From positions 1 to 33,511 of the forward strand of contig CAIKOL010000256.1 in the NCBI GenBank assembly GCA_903829085.1: a stretch of DNA of 33,511 nt, read 5' to 3'. A program made the position numbers and the translations under genes. Positions 7,882-15,990 of this stretch are shown piece after piece. Below the pieces are notes generated by a model. That model was not told the origin of the DNA. It saw nothing but the letters and a program-made list of their open reading frames with translations, and made no database searches. Every line of letters starts with the position of its first letter. The first letter of the stretch is position 1. The stretch comes from an uncultured Anaerolineales bacterium (GTDB lineage: Bacteria; Chloroflexota; Anaerolineae; Anaerolineales; Villigracilaceae).

Positions 7882-9891
7882 ATGAAAAAATCTACATCCA
7901 CTCTTCTTCTCATTATCGGGATCGTATTGGTGGCGTGTTGCTGCCTGGTGGTTTTCCTGAGTGTTATGGGGTTGGGTTTCTACCAATTCCGGAAAGTGAT
8001 TCCGACCATCCAGGCGATATATACACCCTTTACACTTGATGTTTCCACCCCCACTCCTTTTGAGATCACACGACAACCTGTGGATGAGAATAACTCCAGC
8101 ACCCAGCACTTGCTTGAGCAGTCCGCTGTACCTGACCGGGACCAGGTTGTGCTGGCATGCCGCCTCAAGAACATCTGTGATGTTCCTCCAACGGTTGCCC
8201 CGCCCCCCGCACCGCTCGAGGTGGGCGCACAGACTCAGCTTTGGTTATTAAATACAGATACCACCAGTTACACCAATATTGATGTCACCCTTCAAGTCGT
8301 CACTCCACACGCATACTTGTGGGTGGAAGACGGTGTCAGTTTTAACCAGAATGATGCCCAAGATTTGATCAATACTTTTGAGAACAACATCTATCCCACT
8401 GACCGGGAGTTCTTCGGCTCGGAATGGACGCCTGGCGTGGATGACGACCCGCATATCTACATTGTCTACGCCCGTAACTTGGGTAGCACAGTCGCCGGTT
8501 TCTACAATTCCGGGGATGAATACCCGCCCCAGATCAGCCAGTATTCCAATGCTCACGAATCGTTCTACATTGACGCCTCGCAGAACCTGGCAGACAACTA
8601 CACCTACGGAACCCTTGCGCATGAATTCCAGCATATGATCCACTGGTACCAGGACCGGAATGAGAGTTCCTTCCTGAACGAAGGATTCTCTGAACTGGCG
8701 GTTTTTCTCAATGGTTACGACACCGGCGGATTTGACTGGTACTTCACTTCCAATCCGGACATGAACCTAACCGACTGGTTGGGAGGTTCGGGGGATAACA
8801 GTGCTCATTATGGTGCCAGTTTCCTCTTTGTCACTTATTTTCTTGACCGGTTCGGCAAGGAAGCCACCCAGGCGCTTGTCCATGACCAGCAGAATGGTCT
8901 GCAGAGCATGGATGACGTGCTGCAGCAGATGAATATTACTGACCCTCTCACCAGCCAACCAATTACTGCGGACGATTTCTTCCTGGACTGGACCCTTGCC
9001 AATTTCATCCACGATCCAAGTGTGGGTGATGGACGGTATTCCTATTCCAACTACCCTGATTCGCCCACAGCGAGTGACACTGAGGATGTGACCAGTTGCA
9101 CCCAGGCACAGGGCACGCGCACGGTAAACCAGTACGGTGTGGATTATATTCGTTTCACCTGTCCAGGAAACTACACGCTCGATTTCACCGGCTCCACTCT
9201 CACCCGTCTCCTGCCTGCTGATCCTCATTCGGGAGCTTATGCCTTCTGGTCAAACAAGGGCGATGAATCCGACATGACGCTTACCCGTCAGTTCGATCTG
9301 TCAGGAGTCTCCGGACCGATCACGTTCTCCTACTGGACCTGGTATGACATCGAAAACGATTACGACTATGTCTACCTGGAAGCCTCCACGGATGGCACCT
9401 CCTGGAATATCCTGAAAACCCCATCTGGTACGGACGCGAATCCCTCTGGCAATTCTTACGGTTGGGGCTACAACGGTCAATCCAATGCCTGGATTCAGGA
9501 AACGGTGGATCTATCACAGTTTGTCGGAAAGACCGTTTCGCTGCGCTTCGATTACATTACCGACGCGGGGGTTAATGGGGAAGGCTTCCTGCTGGATGAC
9601 ATCGCCATCCCTGAAATTGGCTATGCCGAGGGTTTTGAATCCGGTACGGGTGGTTGGGATGGAGCCGGTTTTGTCCGCATCCAGAACATTCTGCCCCAAA
9701 CATTCCGCCTGGCCCTGATCACGCATGCCAGTAGTGGGACGACTGTGGACATTCTCCCGGTCAGTGCTGACCGGACGGTGCAAATCCCGGTCCAGATCGG
9801 CAGCAATGGTGTTAAGGATGTAGTATTGGTGGTCACCGGTACAACGCGCTTCACGCTCGAGCAAGCTGCATACCAGTTTGATATTCACTAA
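7882..9891 (+). CDS. Secreted M6/immune-inhibitor-A-like zinc metalloprotease
   Basis: A predicted extracellular zinc protease of 669 residues. The N-terminus is a hydrophobic anchor (TLLLIIGIVLVACCC); LVAC could also be a lipobox, so it may be a lipoprotein or a membrane-anchored protein. The zinc motif HEFQHMIHW (HExxH, about 247-251) is followed by NEGFSELA, whose Glu (about 267) fits the third ligand, as in the M6 family. The C-terminal ~230 residues hold beta-sandwich segments typical of immune inhibitor A (SGAYAFWSNKGDESDMTL, GEGFLLDDIAIPE, YAEGFESGTGGW). AAAGGA precedes the ATG. Substrate unknown; nutrient scavenging or envelope processing are reasonable guesses. Confidence 0.8.
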   Translation: MKKSTSTLLLIIGIVLVACCCLVVFLSVMGLGFYQFRKVIPTIQAIYTPFTLDVSTPTPFEITRQPVDENNSSTQHLLEQSAVPDRDQVVLACRLKNICDVPPTVAPPPAPLEVGAQTQLWLLNTDTTSYTNIDVTLQVVTPHAYLWVEDGVSFNQNDAQDLINTFENNIYPTDREFFGSEWTPGVDDDPHIYIVYARNLGSTVAGFYNSGDEYPPQISQYSNAHESFYIDASQNLADNYTYGTLAHEFQHMIHWYQDRNESSFLNEGFSELAVFLNGYDTGGFDWYFTSNPDMNLTDWLGGSGDNSAHYGASFLFVTYFLDRFGKEATQALVHDQQNGLQSMDDVLQQMNITDPLTSQPITADDFFLDWTLANFIHDPSVGDGRYSYSNYPDSPTASDTEDVTSCTQAQGTRTVNQYGVDYIRFTCPGNYTLDFTGSTLTRLLPADPHSGAYAFWSNKGDESDMTLTRQFDLSGVSGPITFSYWTWYDIENDYDYVYLEASTDGTSWNILKTPSGTDANPSGNSYGWGYNGQSNAWIQETVDLSQFVGKTVSLRFDYITDAGVNGEGFLLDDIAIPEIGYAEGFESGTGGWDGAGFVRIQNILPQTFRLALITHASSGTTVDILPVSADRTVQIPVQIGSNGVKDVVLVVTGTTRFTLEQAAYQFDIH

Positions 9892-9932
9892 AAGCTGATC
9901 CCTTTTTTTCATTTTGATATTTGGAGGATACC

Positions 9933-10256
9933 ATGTCTACTGCACCCAATTCCGAAATCCTGGAAATGACCCACCTGGCAGAATACCAGAGCGAGGCAAT
10001 CGTCTCCCGCCAGGTCACCAAAGCCGAAGGTGGGAACGTGACCCTCTTCGCTTTTGACGAAGGCCAGGAATTGAGCGAACATACCGCTCCGTTCGATGCC
10101 CTGGTCCAAGTTCTGGATGGAGAGGTAGAGATCAAAATCTCTGGGAAGCCTTTCCTTCTGAAAACAGGTGAAGCCATTATCATGCCCGCCAATCAACCCC
10201 ATGCAGTAAAGGCGGTCAAACGCTTCAAGATGCTGTTGACAATGATCAAGGCATAA
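9933..10256 (+). CDS. Small cupin-domain protein
   Basis: The ORF track starts at TTG 9921, but that reading includes the ribosome site itself (GGAGG, 9923-9927). ATG 9933 at six-base spacing is the real start, giving 107 residues. The fold is a single cupin_2 barrel. Motif 1 is represented by LSEHTAPFDALVQVLDGEVEI and motif 2 by LLKTGEAIIMPANQPHAVKA, with His in EHTAP and QPHAV as possible metal ligands. Such stand-alone cupins bind small ligands or metals; substrate unknown. It follows the protease by 41 bp and may share its transcript; a strong terminator follows. Confidence 0.8.
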   Translation: MSTAPNSEILEMTHLAEYQSEAIVSRQVTKAEGGNVTLFAFDEGQELSEHTAPFDALVQVLDGEVEIKISGKPFLLKTGEAIIMPANQPHAVKAVKRFKMLLTMIKA

Positions 10257-10347
10257 CATTAATTCTCAATAACCAGGTCTGCGGAGTGGGTCGCCCTCGA
10301 TGGAATTAGGCGGTATGAAATGGTGCAATTCGATCTGGGTGTGGAAT

Positions 10348-10383
10348 AATTCAGAGACCACGGATTAGGGTGGTCTCTGAATT
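10348..10383. terminator. Strong bidirectional terminator between cupin and lpdA
   Basis: Perfect 14-bp arms AATTCAGAGACCAC and GTGGTCTCTGAATT with an 8-base loop, followed by TTATTC on the + strand and ATTCC on the - strand. It sits between convergent genes ending at 10256 (+) and 10419 (-). Confidence 0.75.
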
Positions 10384-10418
10384 TTATTCGATGACTGCTT
10401 AAATTTCCTCCCTGTTGG

Positions 10419-11834
10419 TTAGATGTGGATCGCTCGGCCTTCAGCGGCATGCGCGGCTTCCATCAGCGCCTCTGAGAGGGTCGGGTGGGCGTGGATGTTG
10501 CGGGCAATTTCAGTCGGGGTCAATTCCATCATGCGTGCCAGGGTCAGTTCAGGCAGCAGTTCGGTCACTTCCGGGCCGACCAAAGTGGCCCCCAGGATCT
10601 CGCCGTATTTCTCATCCACCACCAGTTTGACCCAGCCAGCGTAGTCTGCCAACCCAAGCGCCTTGCCATTGGCCTGGAAGGGAAAGCGTCCAACCTTGAC
10701 CGTATGACCGCGTTCCTTTGCCTGTGCCTCGGTCATGCCAAAGGAAGCCACCTGTGGTGAGCAGTAGGTGGCGCGCGGCATCATCTCGTAATCCAATTTG
10801 ACCGTCTCGTGACCGGCAATATTCTCTGCACAGACTATCCCCATGGCCGAACCGACGTGTGCCAGCATCAACTTACCGGTCACATCGCCAATGGCCCACA
10901 CGCCGGGGATATTGGTTGCCATGCGCTCGTCGATCTCTACAAATCCGCGTTCACTGATCTTTACACCGGCTTCCTCCAGCCCCAGTCCCCTGGAATTGGG
11001 ACGGAAACCGATTGCCACCAGTGCCTGCTCGGCTTCGAGCAACTTCGTCTCACCAGTGGCAGAGACCGTGACCCTGACACTGCTCCCGGTACTTTCAACC
11101 GCCTCGACTTTGTGTCCAACCATTATTTTCACCCCGCGTTTGGTATATGCCTTGGCTACTTCGGCAGCGGCTTCCTCATCCTCCAGAGGTAGCACGTGCG
11201 GCAGCATCTCCACTACTGTCACATCCACGCCGTAGGAATTCCAGACGGTGGCAAACTCCATCCCGATGGCACCTGCGCCGATGATGATTGCGCTGGTGGG
11301 GAGTTTCTCCTGCAGGATCGCTTCCAAATAAGTGACAACCTTCCCCTCATCCATTTTCCAGGCAGCGGGTAGTACGGCTGAAGCGCCGGTCGCCACGATG
11401 ACGTCTTTAGCGGCCAATTCAGTCAAGGTGCCTTTTTTATCGGAAATGGACACAGTTTTTAATTCGCTTGATGGATCGGCACTCAATTTCGCCGTACCCA
11501 TAAAGACGGAGATGTTATTCTTCTTCATCAAGAAACCCACGCCCTTTACCAGGCGATCTGAGACCTGGCGTGATCGCTTGACGGCTGCGGAATAATCCAA
11601 TTTCAGATTATCAAATGAAAAACCAAATTCCTTACTGCGGCTCCTCAGGATATGGGCGATCTCAGCATTACGCAGGAGCGCCTTCGAGGGGATGCAACCC
11701 ACATTCAAGCACACGCCCCCCAGCCACTGCTTGTCCACAATGGCGGTCTTTAATCCCAACTGGGCTGCGCGGATCGAGGCCACATAGCCAGCTGGCCCTG
11801 CACCGATCACGATAAGATCATAGATTTCAGCCAT
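10419..11834 (-). CDS. lpdA: Dihydrolipoamide dehydrogenase
   Basis: FAD/NAD flavoprotein (E3) that reoxidises dihydrolipoamide in 2-oxoacid dehydrogenase or glycine cleavage complexes. ATG 11834 is chosen over 11897 because AAGGAG lies just upstream and the protein then begins MAEIYDLIVIGAGPAG, the usual FAD-binding start. The redox disulfide is in GGVCLNVGCIPSK (C42/C47). The NAD-binding GAGAIG is near 186-191. The C-terminal dimer-interface HAHPTLSEALMEA supplies the catalytic His-Glu pair. Its 471 residues are normal for the family. No E1 or E2 gene is in the window, so the partner complex is unknown. A hairpin at 11871-11917 lies in the upstream region. Confidence 0.93.
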   Translation of the reverse strand: MAEIYDLIVIGAGPAGYVASIRAAQLGLKTAIVDKQWLGGVCLNVGCIPSKALLRNAEIAHILRSRSKEFGFSFDNLKLDYSAAVKRSRQVSDRLVKGVGFLMKKNNISVFMGTAKLSADPSSELKTVSISDKKGTLTELAAKDVIVATGASAVLPAAWKMDEGKVVTYLEAILQEKLPTSAIIIGAGAIGMEFATVWNSYGVDVTVVEMLPHVLPLEDEEAAAEVAKAYTKRGVKIMVGHKVEAVESTGSSVRVTVSATGETKLLEAEQALVAIGFRPNSRGLGLEEAGVKISERGFVEIDERMATNIPGVWAIGDVTGKLMLAHVGSAMGIVCAENIAGHETVKLDYEMMPRATYCSPQVASFGMTEAQAKERGHTVKVGRFPFQANGKALGLADYAGWVKLVVDEKYGEILGATLVGPEVTELLPELTLARMMELTPTEIARNIHAHPTLSEALMEAAHAAEGRAIHI

Positions 11835-11870
11835 AAATATCTCCTTATTGTTGTAAGGGCATAAAGACTG

Positions 11871-11917
11871 GGATATGGGGTGTGCAGGTGGTTTCACCGC
11901 CCGCTTACCCCATATCC
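11871..11917. terminator. Long hairpin upstream of lpdA
   Basis: GGATATGGGGT (11871-11881) pairs perfectly with ACCCCATATCC (11907-11917), and AAAGA/TCTTT extends the stem outward after mismatches. A GGTG/CACC stem lies in the loop. On the - strand it could end transcription coming from larA; on the + strand it has a better T run (TCTTTTTATT). It could also be an lpdA leader structure. Confidence 0.55.
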
Positions 11918-11992
11918 GCCTCTTTTTATTGAGGAGGTCTTTATTTAAGATGGAACCAATTCCTTATTATAACAACTCATGCGAGCTGTACT

Positions 11993-12124
11993 TCACTTGT
12001 GGTTCTTTGGGAATTAGCATAGTGAGGCAGGAAACAGGGGGTGTTGGGGGGGCCGCCGCGCGGCCCGCCCAACACCCCCATCTCTTTCCCTACTTCACGG
12101 ACATTCCCAAAGAACCTCACTTGT
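11993..12124. mobile_element. MITE: 116-bp palindromic element with 8-bp target duplication
   Basis: The element spans 12001-12116 and has perfect 14-bp terminal inverted repeats GGTTCTTTGGGAAT / ATTCCCAAAGAACC. It is flanked exactly by the 8-bp direct repeat TCACTTGT (11993-12000 and 12117-12124). The interior is nearly a full hairpin: GGGGGTGTTGGG/CCCAACACCCCC, then GGCCGC/GCGGCC at the tip. It encodes no protein. Ends beginning GG-TCTTT with 8-bp duplications resemble ISL3-family insertion sequences, so a non-autonomous ISL3-type derivative is my inference. The rest of the 11835-12240 gap holds only the hairpin at 11871-11917. Confidence 0.8.
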
Positions 12125-12240
12125 CGGTTCATGGGAGTTCTCCCGCTCTGGCTCCAAATTTATCCTTCTGCTTCTTGCATAAATAACTGAATTGAAAATG
12201 CCATAAAGCTGTGGAATATAGCCGGCATAAGTACAATTAT

Positions 12241-13605
12241 TTACGCAGTACTCTGTAAATCAGGCTGTGTTGCTGGAATGACGGGACAAACAACCGGAAG
12301 GGTGAGTAATGCATGCGGCACAATCAGCACTTTGCAGGCAGGCCCCAATTCGATCCTGGCGAGTTCCAGGGCAGCCTCCATTGTAGCTGCGGGGATCATT
12401 TTACAGGCAGCTACCAGTTCCGGGCATTCACTTCCCACAATAATGACGCGCGCTTGCTCCAGTACTTTAGCCATTACGAAGGCGCGCTGCTGACCGGGGG
12501 GGTAGCCATCGCGGCGGGCATTTTCCATAATAGACTGGATATTAGGCGCATCCCGCATGGCAGCCAGGAAACGCTGTTCTCCAACTCCGTACCCGGCTCC
12601 TTCTTCGCAACGGGCTGGGATGATCAGGATTCCACCGGGTCGCACTACCGCGGTGGGAGCAAAGAAAAGATAGGATGCAGCGCGGCTGGCCTGGTAAAGG
12701 TTGGTGTCCTTGGGGAAACCAACCCCGCCGATGGCAATATCGTACTGGTGGGGGATATTGACTTCGTAGATGGATCTCGCAAACGGAACCAGTTCCTGAA
12801 AGGTCTGAGCTGGCTCGCCGGCCATCACGCGCAGGATCTGCTTGTCATCATCCAGCACAACATTCACGATAAAGCGCAGGTTCGCACGCCTGGCGACCTG
12901 AGCCACTGCTTCCTGAAACGGGTTACCTTCGATACGTCCCAGGCGGGTGCCGGGATGATCAATGAAGCGAGGGCCATGCGTGTAGGCAATCAGTTTCTCT
13001 CCAGCTGCACCGATCGCCACTGTTTTCCACCCACCGGAGTACCCGGCATATTGATGCGGTTCCACGATCCCGGTTGCGATGACCAGGTCCGCTTCCAGGA
13101 CAGCGGTGTGCAATATGACCGGCATACCGCCCGGCATGACCCCCAGGTCTGCAAGGACCAGTGGATTTTGGGGTTCATTATCAATCACCCGGTAACGCTC
13201 TACAATTCGAGAGCCCAACTTGGTGATCTTTTCTGCCTGGGTTGAGGGCCGGTGCATCCCAACGCCGCACAGCAAGGTAATATCCTCGTCCCTGACCCCG
13301 GCCTGCTCCAATTCGAGCAATACAGGTGGAACAAGCAGGTGGTCCGGGCAGGCACGGGTGATATCGGTAAAAACGATGCAGACGGTGGTAGCAGACCCGG
13401 CCAGCTCCCGAATCGGTTTTGTCCCGGTAGGATGGGCAAGCGCGGTTCTGATTGCGGCAGGCACATCCAGGATGGGCTTTACCGGCTGCGAGGCGATTAC
13501 AGAAGCTTGCATTGTGCCGGGGAGAGTAAACTCAAGGTACGTCTTGCTATATGGGACCCGGAATTTCTGGCTTCCCATCGAATTGGAGTATCTTTTGGAT
13601 TTCAT
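12241..13605 (-). CDS. LarA-type nickel-pincer racemase family protein
   Basis: The lactate racemase family interconverts 2-hydroxyacid stereoisomers with a nickel-pincer nucleotide. The catalytic residues fit LarA: TDITR (Asp and Arg), CGVGMHRPS (His) and EPHQYAGYSGGWK, where His and the cofactor-bearing Lys are ten residues apart as in LarA H174/K184. A further His lies 16 residues on (YTH), matching H200. The substrate may not be lactate, since the family is broad. The ORF-track start 13725 reads through a terminator and is rejected. ATG 13605 lies six bases after a TATAAT and suits a leaderless message; ATG 13578 is the alternative. Cofactor genes larB, larC and larE are not in the window. 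Confidence 0.82.
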   Translation of the reverse strand: MKSKRYSNSMGSQKFRVPYSKTYLEFTLPGTMQASVIASQPVKPILDVPAAIRTALAHPTGTKPIRELAGSATTVCIVFTDITRACPDHLLVPPVLLELEQAGVRDEDITLLCGVGMHRPSTQAEKITKLGSRIVERYRVIDNEPQNPLVLADLGVMPGGMPVILHTAVLEADLVIATGIVEPHQYAGYSGGWKTVAIGAAGEKLIAYTHGPRFIDHPGTRLGRIEGNPFQEAVAQVARRANLRFIVNVVLDDDKQILRVMAGEPAQTFQELVPFARSIYEVNIPHQYDIAIGGVGFPKDTNLYQASRAASYLFFAPTAVVRPGGILIIPARCEEGAGYGVGEQRFLAAMRDAPNIQSIMENARRDGYPPGQQRAFVMAKVLEQARVIIVGSECPELVAACKMIPAATMEAALELARIELGPACKVLIVPHALLTLPVVCPVIPATQPDLQSTA

Positions 13606-13611
13606 ACAGCA

Positions 13612-13617
13612 ATTATA
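13612..13617 (-). promoter_or_regulatory. -10 element for the larA-like gene
   Basis: TATAAT on the - strand, six bases before ATG 13605 and directly after the upstream terminator stem. No convincing -35 is present because the hairpin occupies that space, so the promoter is tentative. Confidence 0.4.
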
Positions 13618-13656
13618 AAAGCAAATACGGCGACCGGCGGCCTCCGTATTTGCTTT
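13618..13656 (-). terminator. Terminator of the chagasin-like gene
   Basis: Perfect 13-bp arms AAAGCAAATACGG / CCGTATTTGCTTT around a 13-base loop, 22 bp after the stop at 13679. On the - strand the stem ends in CTTTTATAATT. Confidence 0.7.
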
Positions 13657-13678
13657 GAATTTGAGGCTGTGTTCAGAC

Positions 13679-14074
13679 TTACTTGACTGTAACTGTGACC
13701 GTGAATGTGTCGGTTGGATCCACACCTGTTTCCCATGGGCGATGGTAGACCAACGTCAATGGGGCTGTACCTGCCTTCAGGGCTTTGAAGGTCAGGGTTA
13801 ATGTCCCGCCCGAACCGACCAGGCCCGGATTACTGCTGCTGAACGAAGGATCACCCACCTGCTCGAACATGGTTGTATCCAAATCTTTTACTTCCCATGT
13901 GTAACCGGTGGATGGATTGCCATCCAAGGTGATCACGATTTGCCCACCTACCTGAACTTCCGCTTTTCCAGCATTGTCGGCAGCGGTCAGCGAGACCTGT
14001 TTGGCGGAGCTGCAGGCGGTTGCCAGAATGAGTAATGCAACAAGCGGAATGAAAGACATAATTTTACGGACCAT
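13679..14074 (-). CDS. Chagasin-like (I42 family) protease-inhibitor lipoprotein
   Basis: A 131-residue predicted lipoprotein: signal segment SFIPLVALLILATAC with a good lipobox. The mature part carries the three chagasin loops: NPSTGYTW (consensus NPTTGY), the glycine-rich GLVGSGGTLTLTF, and YHRPWETG (consensus RPW). Chagasin-like proteins inhibit papain-type cysteine proteases through these loops. AGGAGA is correctly spaced before the ATG. It lies 87 bp downstream of a transglycosylase-like gene on the same strand and may be co-transcribed. The target is unknown; no C1 protease gene is in the window. Confidence 0.85.
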   Translation of the reverse strand: MVRKIMSFIPLVALLILATACSSAKQVSLTAADNAGKAEVQVGGQIVITLDGNPSTGYTWEVKDLDTTMFEQVGDPSFSSSNPGLVGSGGTLTLTFKALKAGTAPLTLVYHRPWETGVDPTDTFTVTVTVK

Positions 14075-14161
14075 ATTTTCTCCTTTTACAATGTTATTTC
14101 GATCTTATTATTGAAGAGACGCTGGCATCCCGAGTTATGTTCCTTGGGAAACACCCTGAAT

Positions 14162-15775
14162 TTAAGGAGAGTTACTGCTGATGGCGATAACATAATCCTT
14201 TGCTCCCTGGCAGACAGGTGTCAGGTGGGATGAGACGTGTTCCCAGTCCAGTGGTTCACCGCTTCTGCTGGTCTTGTTCACTGCCAGGCCCAGGCAACCA
14301 GGCCCGGCGTTGTAGTTGACCAGGGTGAATTGCCATAGGTCCACATATCCAACCGGGGCGTTTGAAATATTGTTCAGCTCAACAACCATTCCGGCCTGCG
14401 CACAATTGGCGAGCAGAGTCTCGGCAAAGGTACCCACGCTTTTCTCAGCGTGATCCAGATCTATCCCCAAGGCGCAATCTGGACAGGCGCCATCTACACT
14501 GACGACCAGGGCGTCGCGCAGGGTTTCCTGTTGGGCAGAAGTGAGGTGAGCATACCCCTGGCGGCAGGTGCCTGCATCCAACGTTGAAGAACAGAACTGT
14601 TCGTAGAAAGGCGGGTTCCACAGTAAGGTGACATCGGCTCCACCCATGGTCATCTGTCCCAGTCCGGCTTCTGGATGGCCGATCGTCACGCCAGGCCAGA
14701 ACTGGCTCTCACGGCTAAAGATGCTTTTAAGTACCCTGGCAGGTATACCGGTCTTTTGAGCTTCAGAGAAGATCAAACTATCAAAGCGGTTCTGCCAGTC
14801 ACCCACTGCGCTGCGCGAGGCCTCCAACCCGCAAGGACTGGCAACGCCATCCGCAAGCAGACCGCCGTCAGTACAAGAGGATACATCTGCCAGGCCGTGG
14901 GTGATCAATTTGGCTGCGAGGTAGTCGTAGGAGATGCTCGTTGCCAGGGTTTCGACGTCAGGCGGGTTGGAAAGCCAGGCTGGAACCCCACCAACGGGTG
15001 GAAAGGTTTTCCAGGTCTGTGAGCAGCTTGCCAGGGGCGTACCGCGCCATTGTGTGCTCAATACATCCACATACCAGGATTGATCGGTGGGATCCGCGGA
15101 GGAGGTTACCCGTACACGGGCATCAAAGAGTACACTGCTATCGCCATAACTGGAATTTGCCCAGAATTCAATGAGTATGCCTTCTTCATCAGTAGGAGCC
15201 AGATCCACCTGGCAGACCGGATCGCAAGTGAAAGCCTCGCCATCAAGCCGGCCAGCCAACCCGGTAATGGTTTCACCTGCCAATGGCTCCTCCCCGGTCA
15301 ATACCAGGGTTGGCAAAGTATCACAACGAAAGGTTGAATTGAAGGGGACACAACCGTCCAAAGTCACCCATACGACTGGAGGTGGCTGGACCGCGCTCAC
15401 TTGCCGTTGAGCCGATTCGGATTTGTTGAACAACAGGTAATATCCCAGGCAGGCGGAAGGATTATCATCCGATGTGTCGCATGGCCGGGTAGCCGACCAC
15501 TTTTGGGTAAGCGTCGCGCCGCACGAGGCATAGATCTCGCTGCTCGTCGGTAATCCCTCGTGGTCAACTTTGATCGTGCATGCGATCTTGTTATCTACCC
15601 AGCTGGTCAGCCACCACTCATAAGCTGTGTAATTTTGGGTGACTACTATGAAACGGTCTGGACCTGGAGGCTGAATCCCCGCGGCAGACACGTGCCAGGT
15701 CCCGAAAGCGGACACTGCCGCAAATAGAAACAGGAGGGTGATGGCCGCCCAGACGGCCCGGATGCGCGTCCTCAT
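14162..15775 (-). CDS. Secreted lytic-transglycosylase-like protein
   Basis: A 537-residue protein with an N-terminal signal helix (AAITLLFLFAAVSAFGTWHVSAA). The first ~320 residues are Cys-rich and I do not recognise them. The C-terminal part resembles the SLT/lysozyme-like fold: SRESQFWPG has the candidate catalytic Glu (about 356), followed by GLGQMTMGG and LVNYNAGPGCL, matching the ES, GLMQ and NAGxG motifs. It probably cleaves or binds peptidoglycan. The many cysteines suggest disulfides in an extracytoplasmic setting. No Shine-Dalgarno is visible; the ATG is close behind the ccm operon terminator. Fold confidence is moderate, substrate inferred. Confidence 0.65.
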   Translation of the reverse strand: MRTRIRAVWAAITLLFLFAAVSAFGTWHVSAAGIQPPGPDRFIVVTQNYTAYEWWLTSWVDNKIACTIKVDHEGLPTSSEIYASCGATLTQKWSATRPCDTSDDNPSACLGYYLLFNKSESAQRQVSAVQPPPVVWVTLDGCVPFNSTFRCDTLPTLVLTGEEPLAGETITGLAGRLDGEAFTCDPVCQVDLAPTDEEGILIEFWANSSYGDSSVLFDARVRVTSSADPTDQSWYVDVLSTQWRGTPLASCSQTWKTFPPVGGVPAWLSNPPDVETLATSISYDYLAAKLITHGLADVSSCTDGGLLADGVASPCGLEASRSAVGDWQNRFDSLIFSEAQKTGIPARVLKSIFSRESQFWPGVTIGHPEAGLGQMTMGGADVTLLWNPPFYEQFCSSTLDAGTCRQGYAHLTSAQQETLRDALVVSVDGACPDCALGIDLDHAEKSVGTFAETLLANCAQAGMVVELNNISNAPVGYVDLWQFTLVNYNAGPGCLGLAVNKTSRSGEPLDWEHVSSHLTPVCQGAKDYVIAISSNSP

Positions 15776-15780
15776 ATTTC

Positions 15781-15816
15781 AATAAAAAGAGCCCGCCATC
15801 ATTATAGCGGACTCTT
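15781..15816 (-). terminator. Intrinsic terminator of the ccm operon
   Basis: On the - strand AAGAGTCCGC and GCGGGCTCTT pair with one mismatch around a 10-base loop, followed by TTTATT. It lies ten bases after the ccmD stop and before the transglycosylase gene. Confidence 0.75.
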
Positions 15817-15826
15817 GGTTTTGTTG

Positions 15827-15979
15827 CTATTGTTTCTTCTGGAATTCGTTGAGCGTTTGCAGGTCCCGCTTCAAGCTGCGCCAGCGGGTAAATAGACTGA
15901 TAATATAGAGGGCAAGCACGGTGAGGATGACACCATATCCGGCAAGCATATATTTAATTGAAATGGAATATTCAAGCAT
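15827..15979 (-). CDS. ccmD: CcmD-like small membrane protein (not in ORF track)
   Basis: A 50-codon ORF found by reading the - strand between ccmC and the terminator. The product begins MLEYSISIKYMLAGYGVILT, continues with a single helix VLALYIISLF, and ends in a basic/amphipathic tail TRWRSLKRDLQTLNEFQ. CcmD proteins are short single-pass proteins that help release holo-CcmE from the CcmABC complex, with this topology and an (Y/W)xxxYxxxxxxL-like helix. The gene follows ccmC by 11 bp, has GGATCAGG upstream of the ATG and is the last gene of the operon, a usual place for ccmD. Identification rests on position and topology because the family is poorly conserved. Confidence 0.85.
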   Translation of the reverse strand: MLEYSISIKYMLAGYGVILTVLALYIISLFTRWRSLKRDLQTLNEFQKKQ

Positions 15980-15990
15980 GGCCTGATCCT

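Noticed and set aside
12313-13245. 310-residue + strand ORF
   Set aside because: It is antisense to the larA-like gene, whose catalytic residues are intact; the ORF has no ribosome site or recognisable domain.
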